In this document: piece by piece, positions 45,341 through 56,644 of the stretch
Layout of the letters: the number at the start of each line of letters is the position of its first letter
Numbering within the stretch: the first letter of the stretch is position 1
From: Isoetes taiwanensis
Taxonomy: Eukaryota > Streptophyta > Lycopodiopsida > Isoetales > Isoetaceae
Length of the DNA: 64,000 nucleotides
Direction: 5' to 3'
Assembly: GCA_021234155.1 (NCBI GenBank)
Contig: JAJEKV010000273.1
Coordinates: 1-64,000, forward strand
The notes under the pieces: model-generated
Database searches by the model: none
Told to the model about the DNA's origin: nothing
The model's input: the letters and a program-made list of their open reading frames with translations, nothing else
Made by a program: the position numbers and the translations under genes

Positions 45341-45670
45341 TTATGGGTAAAAGCATGTTAGGGTGTCCCTTAAAAAGTATTATTTAGTGACCAAAAAGGT
45401 ACCTAAAAAGGTAGCCAGGACTGGGTACTAGGTACCTGCATAATATCTCAATATAAGGTATGTTTTAGAACTTTTTATATACATATTGGTCTCCAATAGC
45501 ATTATCTTTACCTTAACTTTGAATATTACCATGTCCTTGACTTTTATTTTGGATTTTTGTATTAGTTTTAATGAAAAGAAAAATGAGAAAGTACCCAGTT
45601 CTGAAGTACCTAGTGTATGTACTTTTGCAGGTTCCAAAAGTGGTACACCCTAACATGCTTTTACCCTTAT
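45341..45670. mobile_element. MITE, copy 1, with TTAT target duplication
   Basis: The 322-base element (45345-45666) has 22-base terminal inverted repeats beginning GGGTAAAAGCATGTTAGGGT and is flanked by TTAT on both sides. The interior is AT-rich with GTACC motifs and no coding. A sister copy in the other orientation is at 52277-52593. Confidence 0.85.
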
Positions 45671-47404
45671 AGTATTTGAGATTTCTATTGTAATTTGGCC
45701 TTGAGGTTGTTTAGTCTGCTGCAAAAACCCAAAAGCAAAAGCACCAGCTCAACAAGCTAAAGCACCTGTAAGTTGCTAAACGAAACAGAAAAACAAGACA
45801 AATTTGAAAAGCTCAGATGATGAGGAGTTGCTTTGTTGTCCAAGGTGCATGTTGCTATTTCGAAATATTCCAAAAAATTGCATTTAGCTCAGAAGATTCA
45901 GAACAGAGACATATTTTTTTAGCCACACAACAGTGTTATTTTGATGCCTTGGCTCTCCCTCCCTAAGATGTAAGAGACATCAGGTCAACATAATTTTTAG
46001 TTTCCATTTAGTAGATGTGTCACATGCTTAACAATTGCCATCAGGCCACATGCAACTTATTTGCTTATACCCGTTGCTAAATAGTTCCCATCTTTAATAT
46101 TATCATCCTAAGTTCCTCGAGTGGAACCATTACAGGCTTTCTAGATGCACCATTGTTCCAAATATGACTCCAAATATATACATCTGTCGCTTCTTATTCT
46201 CCACCTTTCCATAATGATGATATACACAACAACGATTAGGCATTGAACACCCATCTTAAGTATGTGAGATGGGGCATTCACCATTGCACATTTGGAGTGG
46301 ATGCAATTGAATGAGTCATTCTAGTTTAGCATTAATCATGCAAACTACGCTTCACATTTTCATACTTTATTTTTTAATTTATAGATATGGCAAATCCACA
46401 ACTTCTCATTCCACTTACAAACTCCATTACATCTACCCATGCCACATGTCCATGACTAATGCCCGACATCGTCAGGCACACGTTTCCAATTTGGATTATC
46501 ATTTCACTTCATATAACATGTTTAGGAAACTTGGAATTGTATTTTATATTATTGAAAGGCAGCACCATGATTAATGACATCTCTAGATGGTGCAAGAACT
46601 TTGGACCATGTTTAAAAGTGGTCTCATTAGACCCATTGCTCGATGATACCAACAAGTTATCATGCAGAACATAATATTCATGTGTATCTTGATGTATGCA
46701 AAAATACGCAGTATCTTTTGCATGCAAACATTATGTATAATATCGTCTTCAATAATTCTAGGCATATTAATTATTGCAGAAATGTAGATTTGTGCCTTGC
46801 ATGTTTCAAGAACATCTTTTGAACTGTTGCAAAATAGACAATCCAACAAATAACATCTTCAAACAAATTGTAAAAGATCAAATTGCCCAATAATTTTTAG
46901 ACTTCTGTAAAAGTAATCAATTAGGATTGACCCCCTGTGTGTGAGCTGCCTAGCATTTAAGTTGATGTAGCATTCTAGTTTTGAACTGACACCAAGCTGG
47001 ACATCACACAAATCTACCTGTGTAAATCAATCGTAAGAGAAATCGTAAGCCAAGGCCGCCGCGATAAATTTGTTGTAGATTTAATTATGTCCCCTAATGG
47101 TAAATTATGAAGTTTTTTCAATGAATAAGCAACGTAACTGGAAGCCAGTAGAATATGCAGTTATTCTTGCTTCTTTCCTTGTCATGTCTGGGCTTGTAAG
47201 ATGAAGAGTTATAATTCAAGCAACTAAATTTATTGAGGTAACAATATCGTCGGTACTCATGCATTTCATTTCATTGCAGGAAGTAAAAGATCGTATTATG
47301 TTGCAGGTTTAGCTTTCTACCAATTCCACTTGTAAATAATATTGGGATTAGGATAGTCATTGTTGCTTGTTAAGTTTTCTATACCTATAGCTAAGGGGAT
47401 GGAG
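45671..47404. other. No gene seen
   Basis: AT-rich intergenic sequence without recognised motifs. Confidence 0.55.
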
Positions 47405-47470
47405 GTTTGTAGAATTGAATTGAATTAACTTTTATTGTTCGTGGAGACCGTGAGGTCTATGAGACCCGAT
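47405..47470 (-). mobile_element. LINE 3'-end fragment with (AATTC)n tail
   Basis: On the minus strand GGTCTCATAGACC..GGTCTCCACGAACAATAAAA is followed by (AATTC)n. The body matches the 3' end of the 13.5, 32.3, 41.5, 42.4 and 57.6 kb copies, but the pentanucleotide differs. Confidence 0.6.
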
Positions 47471-48312
47471 ATAAGAAAGAGAGCACAGCAAGAAAGTTTA
47501 AAAGGGGTAATTACCCTCATTAAGACATTATGTCTGTTAAACATATATTATTCCCAACGAACACATTATTATAGGGAATAGAGAAGACTTCTTATGTCTA
47601 AAGTGATGGATTATATGGAATAAATATCCTTAAGTCCCCCCTCCCCCGTTTTTTTTTTGGCGGGGGGGTGTGTGTCAATTATGCTTTCTCTAAACTCGAA
47701 ACTTTAAAAGAGATGTCCCACTTCATTTTGCTTTTGCATAGAAAAGAGGATACACCTTCCATACTTCAACAAGCCCATAAGTAATTCATGAGGTTGTTGA
47801 TGCATCTCTTATGTTTTTCTCTTCTTTTTTTTTAAGTGTTAGTGCAAAGTCAAACATTCTAAACACGATATATTTGTTATAATTGCACGTCATTCATTTA
47901 GACTAAAAAATGGTATAATCTAACTTTGTGAGCTAGGTAAATGCAAAGAATTGATTTAATTTGAAATGTGCTTAACACATGGTCTATAATGTATTGCTAT
48001 AAAGCAATGAATTTTCTATTAGTCGGTGCAATTCTAAGTCAAGGAATAGCTGGAAAATCATGCTCCATTGCCATCTAGAATCTACTGGAGATAGATATTG
48101 CTTGAATGATTTGTCAAGAACTAAGATGTCTGGCACAACTTGTATTTGAATGAAGATGTGCTAGATATCTTGGTAGAATCATCTTCTATATAAGTCAGTC
48201 TCATGTTGTTCTCCACAAGACAGAATAGATGGCATTACATCCTTGTACCATTGATCTGCAAAGTATATAAGATAAGAAAGAGGTGATAGATAAATGACAT
48301 CAATCCAGCTAA
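47471..48312. other. No gene seen
   Basis: It contains a C-run, T-run, G-run hairpin (about 47636-47667). Otherwise AT-rich. Confidence 0.55.
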
Positions 48313-48341
48313 CTATTCTATTCTATTCTATTCTATTCTAC
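48313..48341 (+). repeat. (TTCTA)n run without a recognisable LINE body
   Basis: Five to six TTCTA units. The preceding DNA lacks the family 3' UTR, so this may be a nearly complete truncation or an independent microsatellite. Confidence 0.8.
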
Positions 48342-49652
48342 TATGCCCATGTAAAGCCCAAATTGTGAATACTAATGTTTAAATAATCATACTTTATGTT
48401 CTAACCTTAACCACTACGATGGATTTTCCAAGCTACAAGAAATAAATTGATACAAAATTGTTGAGGAAAAAACTTTTTAAATGTTCCAGTTTGCCAAGAA
48501 GGTGAACAATGCAATTGTATGGGCTACAAACAATGATGGCTTATAGAAATGGAGTGCATATATGCTCCTCCATTCAAAAAATATATAGCAAAAGCATTAC
48601 TTGAAAAATTGCTACCATGTTGGAAGTTGTACAACGCAAACCTTGATACACCTAAGCCTTAAACTCAAGAAACTAATCTACTGGCCAATATTTTTTATGT
48701 AGTAATGACCAAGCAAAACTAATAGGCTGCTGAAGTGCATTTCAAGGAATGTAGTAAGAGATGGAACTCCTGCAAGACTTGCTACTACAACCTAATAATA
48801 GAGCAAGGATAACTAGTGGGCCTTTTCTATATTTTATAGTATAGTTTGTTCCTAAGTAATCAAACTAATGGATAGGAGTAGAAATATAGAACTATCCAGC
48901 TAGCCACGCAGCTTGTTTCAGCATGGACTCTGGTCAGCATGGACTCTGGAGGGTAACAAAAATATTAGCATATAAATACTTGCCAACATTTCCTATTGAT
49001 ATGGATTGCAGATCCGGTCAATTTAGAATGTAATCCTACAAAGCTACGACAGGTGTAGGTTGGGAAGTGCATACCCTGCAGTATCCATAGACGGACTTAA
49101 TGGAATGGTGCAATGCACATGTTATTCATGTTCCAAGACTCCATAGCAATAACTGTAGCCCCTTGTATAAATGTTTTCATCATAGACTTTATGCTTGCTT
49201 TCATAGTAGGAGTACCCTCAAGAGTTAATACCTCACAATCCATGCTTCCAAACAGAAGTTCACGACCACTTTGCTGATGTTCATGCTGTTGAGCAAGCAA
49301 CTGCTTCTGCAACTCCTTCCTCTTGTATCTTACCATTTTGCATGAGATTATAAGTAAGTTAATGCACAAGATATAAGCCATTTCATTTATTTCAAAACCT
49401 CTGGATAGTTGCTATACAAAACATTGCCATGAGCTACCTAAATATGTAAGACAGCTTTTAAACTGTGATTGATTCTTGGTTTGATGGCCTGCTTTCAAAC
49501 CGAGGCAATGGGAGCTCCAAATTGTTTTTTGGCATTTTACTGGATGGATTTCCATATTTTACGACATAATTCAGACATAGTGATGCTTGCTCTGAAAGAA
49601 GCGTAGATACATCAAAATAATGCAATAAGACCTACTTTGTTATGAACTTGAA
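48342..49652. other. No gene seen
   Basis: AT-rich. Contains a 16-base duplicate CAGCATGGACTCTGG(T/A) near 48921-48952. Confidence 0.55.
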
Positions 49653-49877
49653 TGTTAAAATATATGCCCACGTGGCATATCCAGGTGGCACTGCATGGAT
49701 ACCTCACCGATCCAGCCCAAGAGCCACAATCGTGACTCTTGGCTATGGGTTGTGTCTGTGTCTGTTCACGCCTCTTGGAGGCATATATCTGTAATGCTAC
49801 GGTGAGGGTTATTCTCACCAAGATCAGTCCAGTCCAGTCTTATTGTCTTATCTCTTCTGTGTTCCCTAAATTTAACA
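49653..49877 (+). repeat. 5' LTR of the gag-only element
   Basis: 225 bases bounded by TGTTAAA and TTTAACA. Near-identical sequence recurs at 50912-51091 plus 53239-53283. Confidence 0.92.
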
Positions 49878-49890
49878 TGGTATCAGAGCC
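49878..49890 (+). other. Primer-binding site for initiator Met tRNA
   Basis: TGGTATCAGAGCC directly follows the 5' LTR and fits the standard Copia PBS complementary to the initiator Met tRNA 3' end. Confidence 0.9.
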
Positions 49891-50063
49891 TTCGGGCTAA
49901 TTTTCGGCAGCGATCCAAGGCTTGGCAGTAAGCTTTAAAATTTAGGGATTCAGTGGGAGCGGCGATCTTGGTGTTCTTCTTGAGAAGCAAGCATCTTTTA
50001 GGGAAAACGAAATGGATTATGGGTAGATTAGCAAGCAGTAAATTTCTAATTTAGGAAAGAAGC

Positions 50064-50768
50064 ATGGTTGCTGCAAGCTATCAGGTTGCTTCTCCAATTA
50101 CGGTGGAGAAATTTGATGGGGATAGATATTATATATGGAAAATAGGAGTCAAATCCCTATTGCTGGAGAGAGATTTGATAAAGATAGTGGATGGCAGTGA
50201 AGCAAGGCCAGCCGATGCAGATGTAGCAACTAAGTGGGAGATTCGAGATGCAAGATCAAAAGCTATACTTCAACAATGCCTCAGTGATAATCTGGCCCCA
50301 ACTGTATTAGATTGCAAGACTTCGAAGGAGATCTGGGATTTTCTGGAGGACAGCTAGGGCAAATCAACTATGGTGTTCCTGTGCAGCAAGCTCTTGGATT
50401 TGCAACTTACAGGTAGCAATGCTGTGACTTTTATAAGTGAATATAATTCCTTGCAACAGCAATTAGCAGCCATAGGTTCACCTATTGGTGATGATGAAGG
50501 AGTGGCAATATTGTTACGAGAGCTTCCAAGCATCTATGATACATTATCCTTTAATCTGTTGAGTACTAAAGATTTGAAACCTCAAGATGTCATCCAAGCT
50601 CTTCTTAAAGAAGATGTAAGGCAGAAGACTAAGGAAGATCCCATAGCATCAGCTTTTGTGGCACAATCAAAGAATAGAAGAGAGAGAATCTGTTTTTATT
50701 GCAAGAAACCAGGTCATCTCATTACCATATATAGCGAAAGGAAGAAGAAAGAAGAAAGAAGATGAAGA
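50064..50768 (+). pseudogene. Copia-like Gag with one in-frame stop and a defective zinc knuckle
   Basis: The frame starts MVAASYQVASPITVEKFDGD and follows the usual Copia gag (UBN2-like) pattern: FDGDRYYIWKIGVKSLL, then WEIRDARSKAILQQCLSD and KEIWDFLED. A TAG stop at 50355-50357 interrupts it. The same frame continues through FISEYNSLQQQLAAIGSPI, LLRELPSIYDTLSFNL and LKEDVRQKTKED to a zinc knuckle CFYCKKPGHLITIYS, in which the last Cys of CX2CX4HX4C is Tyr. It then ends shortly after in a Lys/Glu run, about 234 codons in all. Gag coats the RNA genome into particles. Codon phase is kept on both sides of the TAG, so it could be a single nonsense mutation. Confidence 0.88.
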
Positions 50769-50911
50769 TCATGTTGATGCCAAGCACAATAGCAGACTGT
50801 TTTAATCTGAGTGGGAGTTCTAATCTTTGTGGTTAGTGTTATAATTTAGTACAGTTTTTAATTTTTCTGTGTAGAATTTTAGTTAGCAAGTGTGCATTAG
50901 TGCAATGGGGG

Positions 50912-51091
50912 TGTTAAAATATTTGCCCACGTGACATATCCAGGTGGCACTGCATGCACACCTCACCGATCCATCCCAAGAGCCACAATCGTGACTCTTG
51001 GCTATGGGTTGTGTTCGTGTCTGTTCACGCCTCTTGGAGGCATATATCTGTAATGCTACAGTGAGGGCTATTCTCACCAAGATCAGTCCCA
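50912..51091 (+). repeat. 3' LTR, left piece
   Basis: The first 180 bases of the 3' LTR. It breaks off after GATCAGTCCCA, where the Helitron starts with TC. Confidence 0.9.
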
Positions 51092-51229
51092 TCTTTATAT
51101 TATAATGTTATACCGTAAGTAGTGCATCGAGCCCTAATTTGAATGGCCGAGATTATCGGGATGCATCCGAAGGCCTAGATTTATTGCACGAATTACCAAC
51201 ACTGTGATTGGTCATGCTTGATCTCTTAA

Positions 51230-53165
51230 GGGGAAAGGGTAAATGAAAAGGGGAAAAAGGAAAAGGGAAGTGGAAAGAGAATGGGAAGGGCAAAAGGCAT
51301 GGCTTAAAAGGGGAAAAGGAAAAAAGGAAAAGGAAAAAGGGTGCGGATAGGAGAAGAAAAAAAGGCATGAAAAACGAAAAAGGAAAGGGAAACACAGGAA
51401 AAGGACACGGGGAAGGAGGAAGAGATAAAGTGGAAAAGGTAAATGGAAAGGGCATGAAAAAAAAAAAGGAAAGAGGAAAAGGTTGAAAAAAAGGGAGAAA
51501 ATGAAGGAGAAAAAAAAAAAGCATGGAAAAGGGGAGGAGGAAAAAGCATGGGAAAAGGAAGGAGCATGGGAAAAGGGGGGAAAAAAGAAGCGTTGAGGAA
51601 AGAGGAAAAAGGAAGGACAAATGGCATAGGGAAAAGGGAAAAAAAAGAGGGAAAGGAAGGGAAAAAATGCATCAAGAAAAGGGGAAGAGTGAAAAGGTTA
51701 GAAAAATGAGGAAAAGGGAAGGGACAAGGGGGAACAAGAAAAGGATGGGGAGAGGGGAAAAGAAAAGGCAAAAGTGAGAAGAAAGAAAAAGGAAAGGGAA
51801 AAAGGGGAAAGGGAACCTAGGTAAAAGGTCACAAGGAAAAAAGAAAAGGAAAACGAAAAAGGGGAAGGGGAAGAGGGAAAAGAAAAGGGGCAAAGAGAAA
51901 GGGTGGGGAAAAGAGGAAAATGGGTATAGGAAATAAGAGAATAAAACAAATGTGCAAAAAGGCATGGAAAAAGGGAAAAGGAAAAAGGAATTAAAGGAAG
52001 GAAAAAAGTGCAGGGGAAAAGGATCGGCAAAGGAGGAAGCGGAAAAAAAAAAATCCATCAAAAAAGGAAGCGGGGAAAAAGGTAAAGGGGGCGAGGGAGT
52101 GATGGAGGGGAGGGAAAAGGAAAAAAGGACATGAGGAAAGGAAAAGAGAAAAAGAAAAAGGAAGGGTTGAAAGAAAGGAAAATTGCGGGGAAGAGGGGAA
52201 AAGGGTGGGAAAAGGAGGAAAAGGAAGCACGGGAAAAATAGAAAGAAGAAAAGGGTGGGAAAAAGGGCATGGGAAAGGGTAAAAGCATGTTAGGGTGTAC
52301 CACTTTTGGAACCTGCAAAAGTACATACACTAGGTACTTGAGAATCGGTACTTTCTCATTTTATTTTCATTAAAACTAGTACAAAAGTCCAAAATAAAAG
52401 TCAAAAGATGCATTAATATTCAAAGTTAAGATAAAGATAATGCTATCGGAGACCAAAATATATATAAAAGTTCTAGAATGTACCTTTTATTGAGATATTA
52501 CACGGTACCAAGTGCAGTCTTAAAAATACCTTTTAGGTATTTTTTTGGTCACTAAATAATACTTTTAAAGGGACACCCTAACATGCTTTTACTAAAAAGG
52601 GAAATAGAAAAAAGAATGGAAAAGGGAAAGAGAGAGAGAGGCAGGGAAAAGAAAAATGAGGAAAATGAAAAGGGGGAAGAAAAAGGGAACATGGAAAAGG
52701 GAAAAGAGGGAAAGGGTGAGGGATGGAAAAAGGGAAGGTAAAAAGGGGCATGGAAAAGCGGGGAGGGAGAAAAAAAAATGGAAGAAAAGGGCACACAAAA
52801 AAGGGAGGAAAAAAAGAGTGGGAAAAGGAGGAAAAAGAGAAGGGAAAATAGGCATGGAAAGGGCGAAAGAGTAAAAGGTTGAGAAAAAGGGAAGACATGG
52901 AAAAAAAGGGTGGGGAAAAAGAAGGCATAAAAAAGAAAGGGGAAGGAAAATGGCAAAAGAAAAAAAAAAAAAAAAAAAAGAAGAGGGAAAAGGTGGAGAA
53001 AGGAGCAAAAGGGAAGGGAAAAAGGTTATCGGGAATAAGGAAAGGCATGGGAAAACAAGGAAACATGTGAGAAAGACGAGAAAAAAAAAAAAGGAAAAGA
53101 AAAAAAAACGTAGAGAAAATAAGGAAAAATGAAATGCGGGATAGAGCAAAAGGGAAAGGGATAGG
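51230..53165. repeat. Strongly strand-biased purine (GGGAAAAGG-type) low-complexity cargo
   Basis: Apart from the MITE at 52277-52593, about 1.6 kb of plus strand is nearly pure A and G, with irregular GGGAAAAGGA-like units and occasional GGCATGG. There is no fixed period. Long Phe/Pro/Ser-rich frames on the other strand come from this composition and are not genes. It could form triplex or other non-B DNA. Confidence 0.95.
52277..52593. mobile_element. MITE, copy 2, inside the Helitron
   Basis: 317 bases with ends GGGTAAAAGCATGTTAGGGT and ACACCCTAACATGCTTTTAC(T), inverted relative to 45345-45666. The flanking A/G-rich DNA hides any target duplication. It must have inserted after the purine tract formed. 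Confidence 0.85.
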
Positions 53166-53238
53166 GCTTTTCTCACTGCATCCCAAAGCATTTACAGGTT
53201 CTCAACTTATGCCCAGCAACGCTGGGCACCATTACTAG

Positions 53239-53283
53239 TCCATTCTTATTGTCTTACATCTTCTGTGTTCCCTAAATCTAACA
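53239..53283 (+). repeat. 3' LTR, right piece
   Basis: The last 45 bases of the LTR (TCCATTCTTATTGTCTTAC on), ending CTAACA and followed by the TTGAA target duplicate. Confidence 0.9.
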
Positions 53284-53729
53284 TTGAATCTACCCTTCAG
53301 ATGCTTTATAGCCCATTTATCCTCTCTGCTAACGATAAACCTAAGATACAATAAATAAAACAGTGCATAAGGTTTTCTACCTGAGATTCTAGAGAGCCAA
53401 GCCCATCTCCAGAGTTGAGAATATTTATGAGCCCGTCATAATATCCTCAGGAAGTTTCTCAGCATATGAAACAATGAAGAAACATAGGCTCTTCTTCAAC
53501 TTCAAACTCCATGAACAACTTCCCCATTTCTCTTTGTCATTCTACAATTCTATGCATGGATGGAAGTCCGAAGGAAGCTCCCCTCCAAATATCTTTTTAA
53601 AGGTGTGTTTTTTCATCGGCTAAGCATGCACATTTACTCTACATATTAATAAATCCATTTTAAGTCGTATTTAATTAAAGTGGGACAAATCTCGAATTTT
53701 GGGAATTTTGGGAATTTTTCTCCAATCTT
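53284..53729. other. No gene seen
   Basis: Ordinary AT-rich flank. Confidence 0.55.
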
Positions 53730-54050
53730 AGGGGGAGGGAGATGGGGCACACCTTGATAAGGAGAAGGGTAGGAGGAGAAGGAGGGAGTGGCCACAGGTT
53801 GAAGAGGGGAAGGGGCTAAGTTGGAAGAAGAGGGAAGGCGCTAAGTTGGAAGAAGAGGAGGGGAGAGGAGAGAAAAGGGCAAAGGAGGAGGGGAGGGGAT
53901 CGTTGGAAGGAGGAGGAGGAAAGGGGGAGGGGGGGAGGGAAGGGGGGCAGGGGGAGAGAGAGCAAAGAGGCAAACGAGGAGGGGAGGGTAGAGAAGAGCA
54001 AAAGGGGCAAAAGAGGAGAGGTTGGGGCAAAGGGGGGCAAGGGTCTCCCC
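53730..54050. repeat. Second G/A-rich low-complexity tract
   Basis: GGAGGAGG/GGGGAAGG-type purine sequence, richer in G than the Helitron cargo, followed by AT-rich (AATA)n DNA to about 54200. Apparent Pro/Ser-rich frames on the minus strand are compositional. Confidence 0.9.
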
Positions 54051-55362
54051 CCACCCTTTCCAAAATAATAAATAAAATAAATAATAATAATAATAAATAT
54101 GAATAAATATATAAGTATTAATAACTATAGCTTTATTAATAAATAAATATTAAAAATACATTAATAAACTAAATTATTATTATATATTAAATATAATGAC
54201 AATTTTTTTTACTCATGGCGAGGCGAGAATGGGCAAGCCGACTGGATCAATAAGCCGACTAGTATTAAATTAAATACTATTATTCTCAACCTTCTCGACT
54301 CACAAGTCGAGAAGGCATAAGGCATAAGGCCCAAAAAAACGCAAGTCCAAAATGAACCTAAATAATAAAAAAAAATAAATAAGCAAGGTAGAAAACAAGT
54401 AACTCAAACAGAGGTAGAAAACAAATGGCGAGGTAGATAATAAGTCCGTGAGACAAAGCTCAAGCCGGGTTTAATCAGGTTGTTTCCAAGGGAACATGCT
54501 ATGGCGGCTCCCAATTCGATACTACGGATCCGAGGCTCGAATCGGAAGAAGAGGAGGCGATCCAAATCCAAATCCAAATCCAAATCCAAATCCAAATCCA
54601 AACCGCATTTTTTTGAAGCGGCCGACACAGAGTTATGGCAAATTGCCGATGCAGGCCTTTTTCTTCATGAAGGAGCATCCGCACCATCTTGCGTAGATGG
54701 TGGGTCCCTCGATCCATCGGAATAGCCGAAGGCAGCGTGGCAAGGCTATGGAAGGCAGGGCCAAATTTTCCTTTGAAAGACGTGGAATGGGTGAGATGCG
54801 GAATGATCCGATCAATAGGAGCCTCCACAAACATGCCTGCAAATCAAAGAATGCAAATAGATTATGTTGTGATGAGAGAAAGGGGAATAAGGAGGCATAC
54901 CTGTGGCTAAATTGGTGGTCGTAAGGCTGGATACAGAGCACGCCATGGAACTTGCTCTTGTGTTTTCTTGCTGTGTTTTCTGCAGGCATCAAAAGCAATC
55001 GATCCATCAAACGACTGTGTTTTCTGTAGTTTCTCAAAATGATTTTACATCAGGAATTCAAAGCCCACATCTGTAGCATGATAGGATTAAAGGGGAAGCC
55101 ATGGATCGACCAAAAAGTTGCGAGAGAAAGCACAAAAGGAAATACAAAATGGGTAGATGGATCTTGCTCTACAACAAATTGCTGGATTTCCTAATATATG
55201 CGATATGGATCCGGCAGTGGTTGCGCAGTGCCTAAGGCATCTGAATCATCTGTTACCAATTGAACAAGCCCTGATTGGTACATAAAAGCCAAATCCGACG
55301 CCATTTTCCAGCGGTATTCTGTGCCCTTAGCTCATCCATCTGCTAAACAGACTTCTCATTCC
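54051..55362. other. Unassigned region with short palindromes and a hexanucleotide repeat
   Basis: CCTTCTCGACT-CACA-AGTCGAGAAGG is an 11-base-stem hairpin at 54291-54316. (CAAATC)n runs from about 54561 to 54602. CACCATCT-TGCG-TAGATGGTG is a hairpin near 54682-54702. No protein family is recognised. Confidence 0.6.
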
Positions 55363-55364
55363 CC

Positions 55365-55432
55365 GCATGATGGGAAGACGCCATGATGGGAAGACGCCAT
55401 GATGGGAAACAGACCATGATGGGAAGACGCCA
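55365..55432. repeat. Short tandem repeat (CATGATGGGAAGACGC)n
   Basis: About four copies of a 16-18-base unit, one of them altered to CATGATGGGAAACAGAC. Confidence 0.9.
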
Positions 55433-56200
55433 TGGCCAAAATAGTGGTGTGTGCAACCGTTAGAATCGGAGCCGAGAGCGGTACATCGAGGAGAGGACGG
55501 TGGTGCGCTTTGAGGAGTCTTTGGCTATGGCGATTGCCCTAATCGCCCGAATCGGCTTGCATAGTTCCTCCATGGCGCCATGGTCGCAGCTAGAAAGCCG
55601 AGTCGGAAGATAAAGCATGACGATTACCTTAAGAAAGCTCGCCATAGCCTTCTTGCTCACTTCCGATTGATTCTTTTTCATGTATCCCCGATCCTTGCTC
55701 CCCAACGCGAACCCATTTTTTAAGATGGTACTTTGTCTTTGGGTGAGAACTACATCTTACCCGACCATAGCCGAGCTTCGATGCTTCGATGTCAGAGCCA
55801 AAGATTTTCAATGTTCTCCATAGCCATGGCGTAAGTGTACCAAATCTCGAAATGACACATGTCCTAAATCTCTCTTGTTTTCAAAGGTATGTCTCAAATC
55901 CCTCCCCCTTTTTTTAAATTTCAAATTTCGAATTTAAGCATGGGTGGGAGAAAAAGCGGGATATAAATTGTAACGCGAATGTGCAGGGGTATAGCATGGG
56001 CCAATTATTAAAATCCTTATTATTAAAATCCTTATAGCGTGGGCTATCATTTTATTAGTGTCACCCGTGATAAATATTTGAATTTTTGTCGAAATTAATA
56101 GCATGGTTGTGTGTTTATATATGTATGCTTGTATAATCATATTTTACCCCTTATGTTGACCTTAGAGGTGCTAGGCATATTATTCTTATACCTAAGATAA
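55433..56200. other. Unassigned; protein-like minus-strand frame
   Basis: Minus-strand frames between 55811 and 55460 contain SEVSKKAMASFLKVIVMLYL and KDSSKRTTVLSSMYRSRL. I do not recognise them; they could be another decayed element gene. Confidence 0.3.
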
Positions 56201-56480
56201 AAAGTGGACTGTACTAATGTGTGCTAATACTAATGTGTGCTAGTATAAAATGCTAATGTGTGCTAATACTAATGTGTATTAATGTATAAAAATGCTAATG
56301 TGTGCTTTCTATGGACCGTGTGCTAGTATGCTAATGTGTGTATTATGAAATTGTGGTAGTATAAAAGTACTAATGTGTGCTAATAAAAGGTGTGCTAGTA
56401 TAAAAATGCTAATGTGTGCTAATACTAATGTGTGCTAGTATAAAACAATTGTTAAATACCAATGTGTGCTAAATACTAAA
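56201..56480. repeat. Minisatellite of GCTAATGTGTGCTAATACTAATG-like units
   Basis: TAATGTGTGCTA recurs about a dozen times with variable TATAAAA links. Confidence 0.85.
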
Positions 56481-56644
56481 TGTCTTGTGAGAAAAACAAT
56501 AAACTATGGTGTGTGAGAATAATAAACTATGGTGGAAAATTAGATGGATAGATAGATAAAATGATGCTCATAAAAATAATCTCCGGCCCTTGAAATTGGT
56601 TTTTTACTCTCGAGGCTGCCTAAAACCCCGTTTTTTAAGCTGGT

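Larger units (their letters stand above)
51092..53238 (+). mobile_element. Non-autonomous Helitron, 2147 bases, inserted between A and T of the 3' LTR
   Basis: It starts TCTTTATATTATAATG at 51092 after an A, and ends with the hairpin GCCCAGC-AAC-GCTGGGC (53211-53227), spacer ACCATTA and CTAG (53235-53238), followed by T. Removing it restores a 225-base LTR with no duplicated target bases, the hallmark of Helitron insertion. It encodes no Rep/helicase, so an autonomous relative would have to supply replication. Its cargo is almost all G/A-rich sequence plus one MITE. Confidence 0.92.
49653..53283 (+). mobile_element. Gag-only Copia-like LTR element (TR-GAG type), 3' LTR split by a Helitron
   Basis: The 5' LTR is 49653-49877 (225 bases, TGTTAAA...TTTAACA). 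The PBS follows at once. The 3' LTR is in two pieces, 50912-51091 and 53239-53283, whose lengths add to exactly 225. TTGAA flanks both outer ends (49648-49652 and 53284-53288). The internal region carries only a gag reading frame; no protease, integrase or reverse transcriptase is present, so mobility would need helper enzymes from a full Copia element. The LTRs differ at about ten positions over their first 180 bases, so the insertion is not recent. A purine-rich AATGGGGG before 50912 is the likely polypurine tract. Confidence 0.9.

Noticed and set aside
48833-48836. Other CTAGT sites as Helitron ends
   Set aside because: No GC-rich hairpin lies 6-12 bases upstream.
51153-53191. Long Phe/Pro/Ser-rich and Lys/Glu-rich reading frames up to about 200 codons
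   Set aside because: They arise from the purine-only composition of the Helitron cargo, overlap in all frames and have no protein-like motif order.
53728-54106. Pro/Ser-rich and Glu/Gly-rich frames
   Set aside because: Compositional frames of the second G/A tract.
54480-54834. Reading frames across the (CAAATC)n repeat
   Set aside because: Frames run open only because the hexanucleotide has no stops; the flanks show no family.
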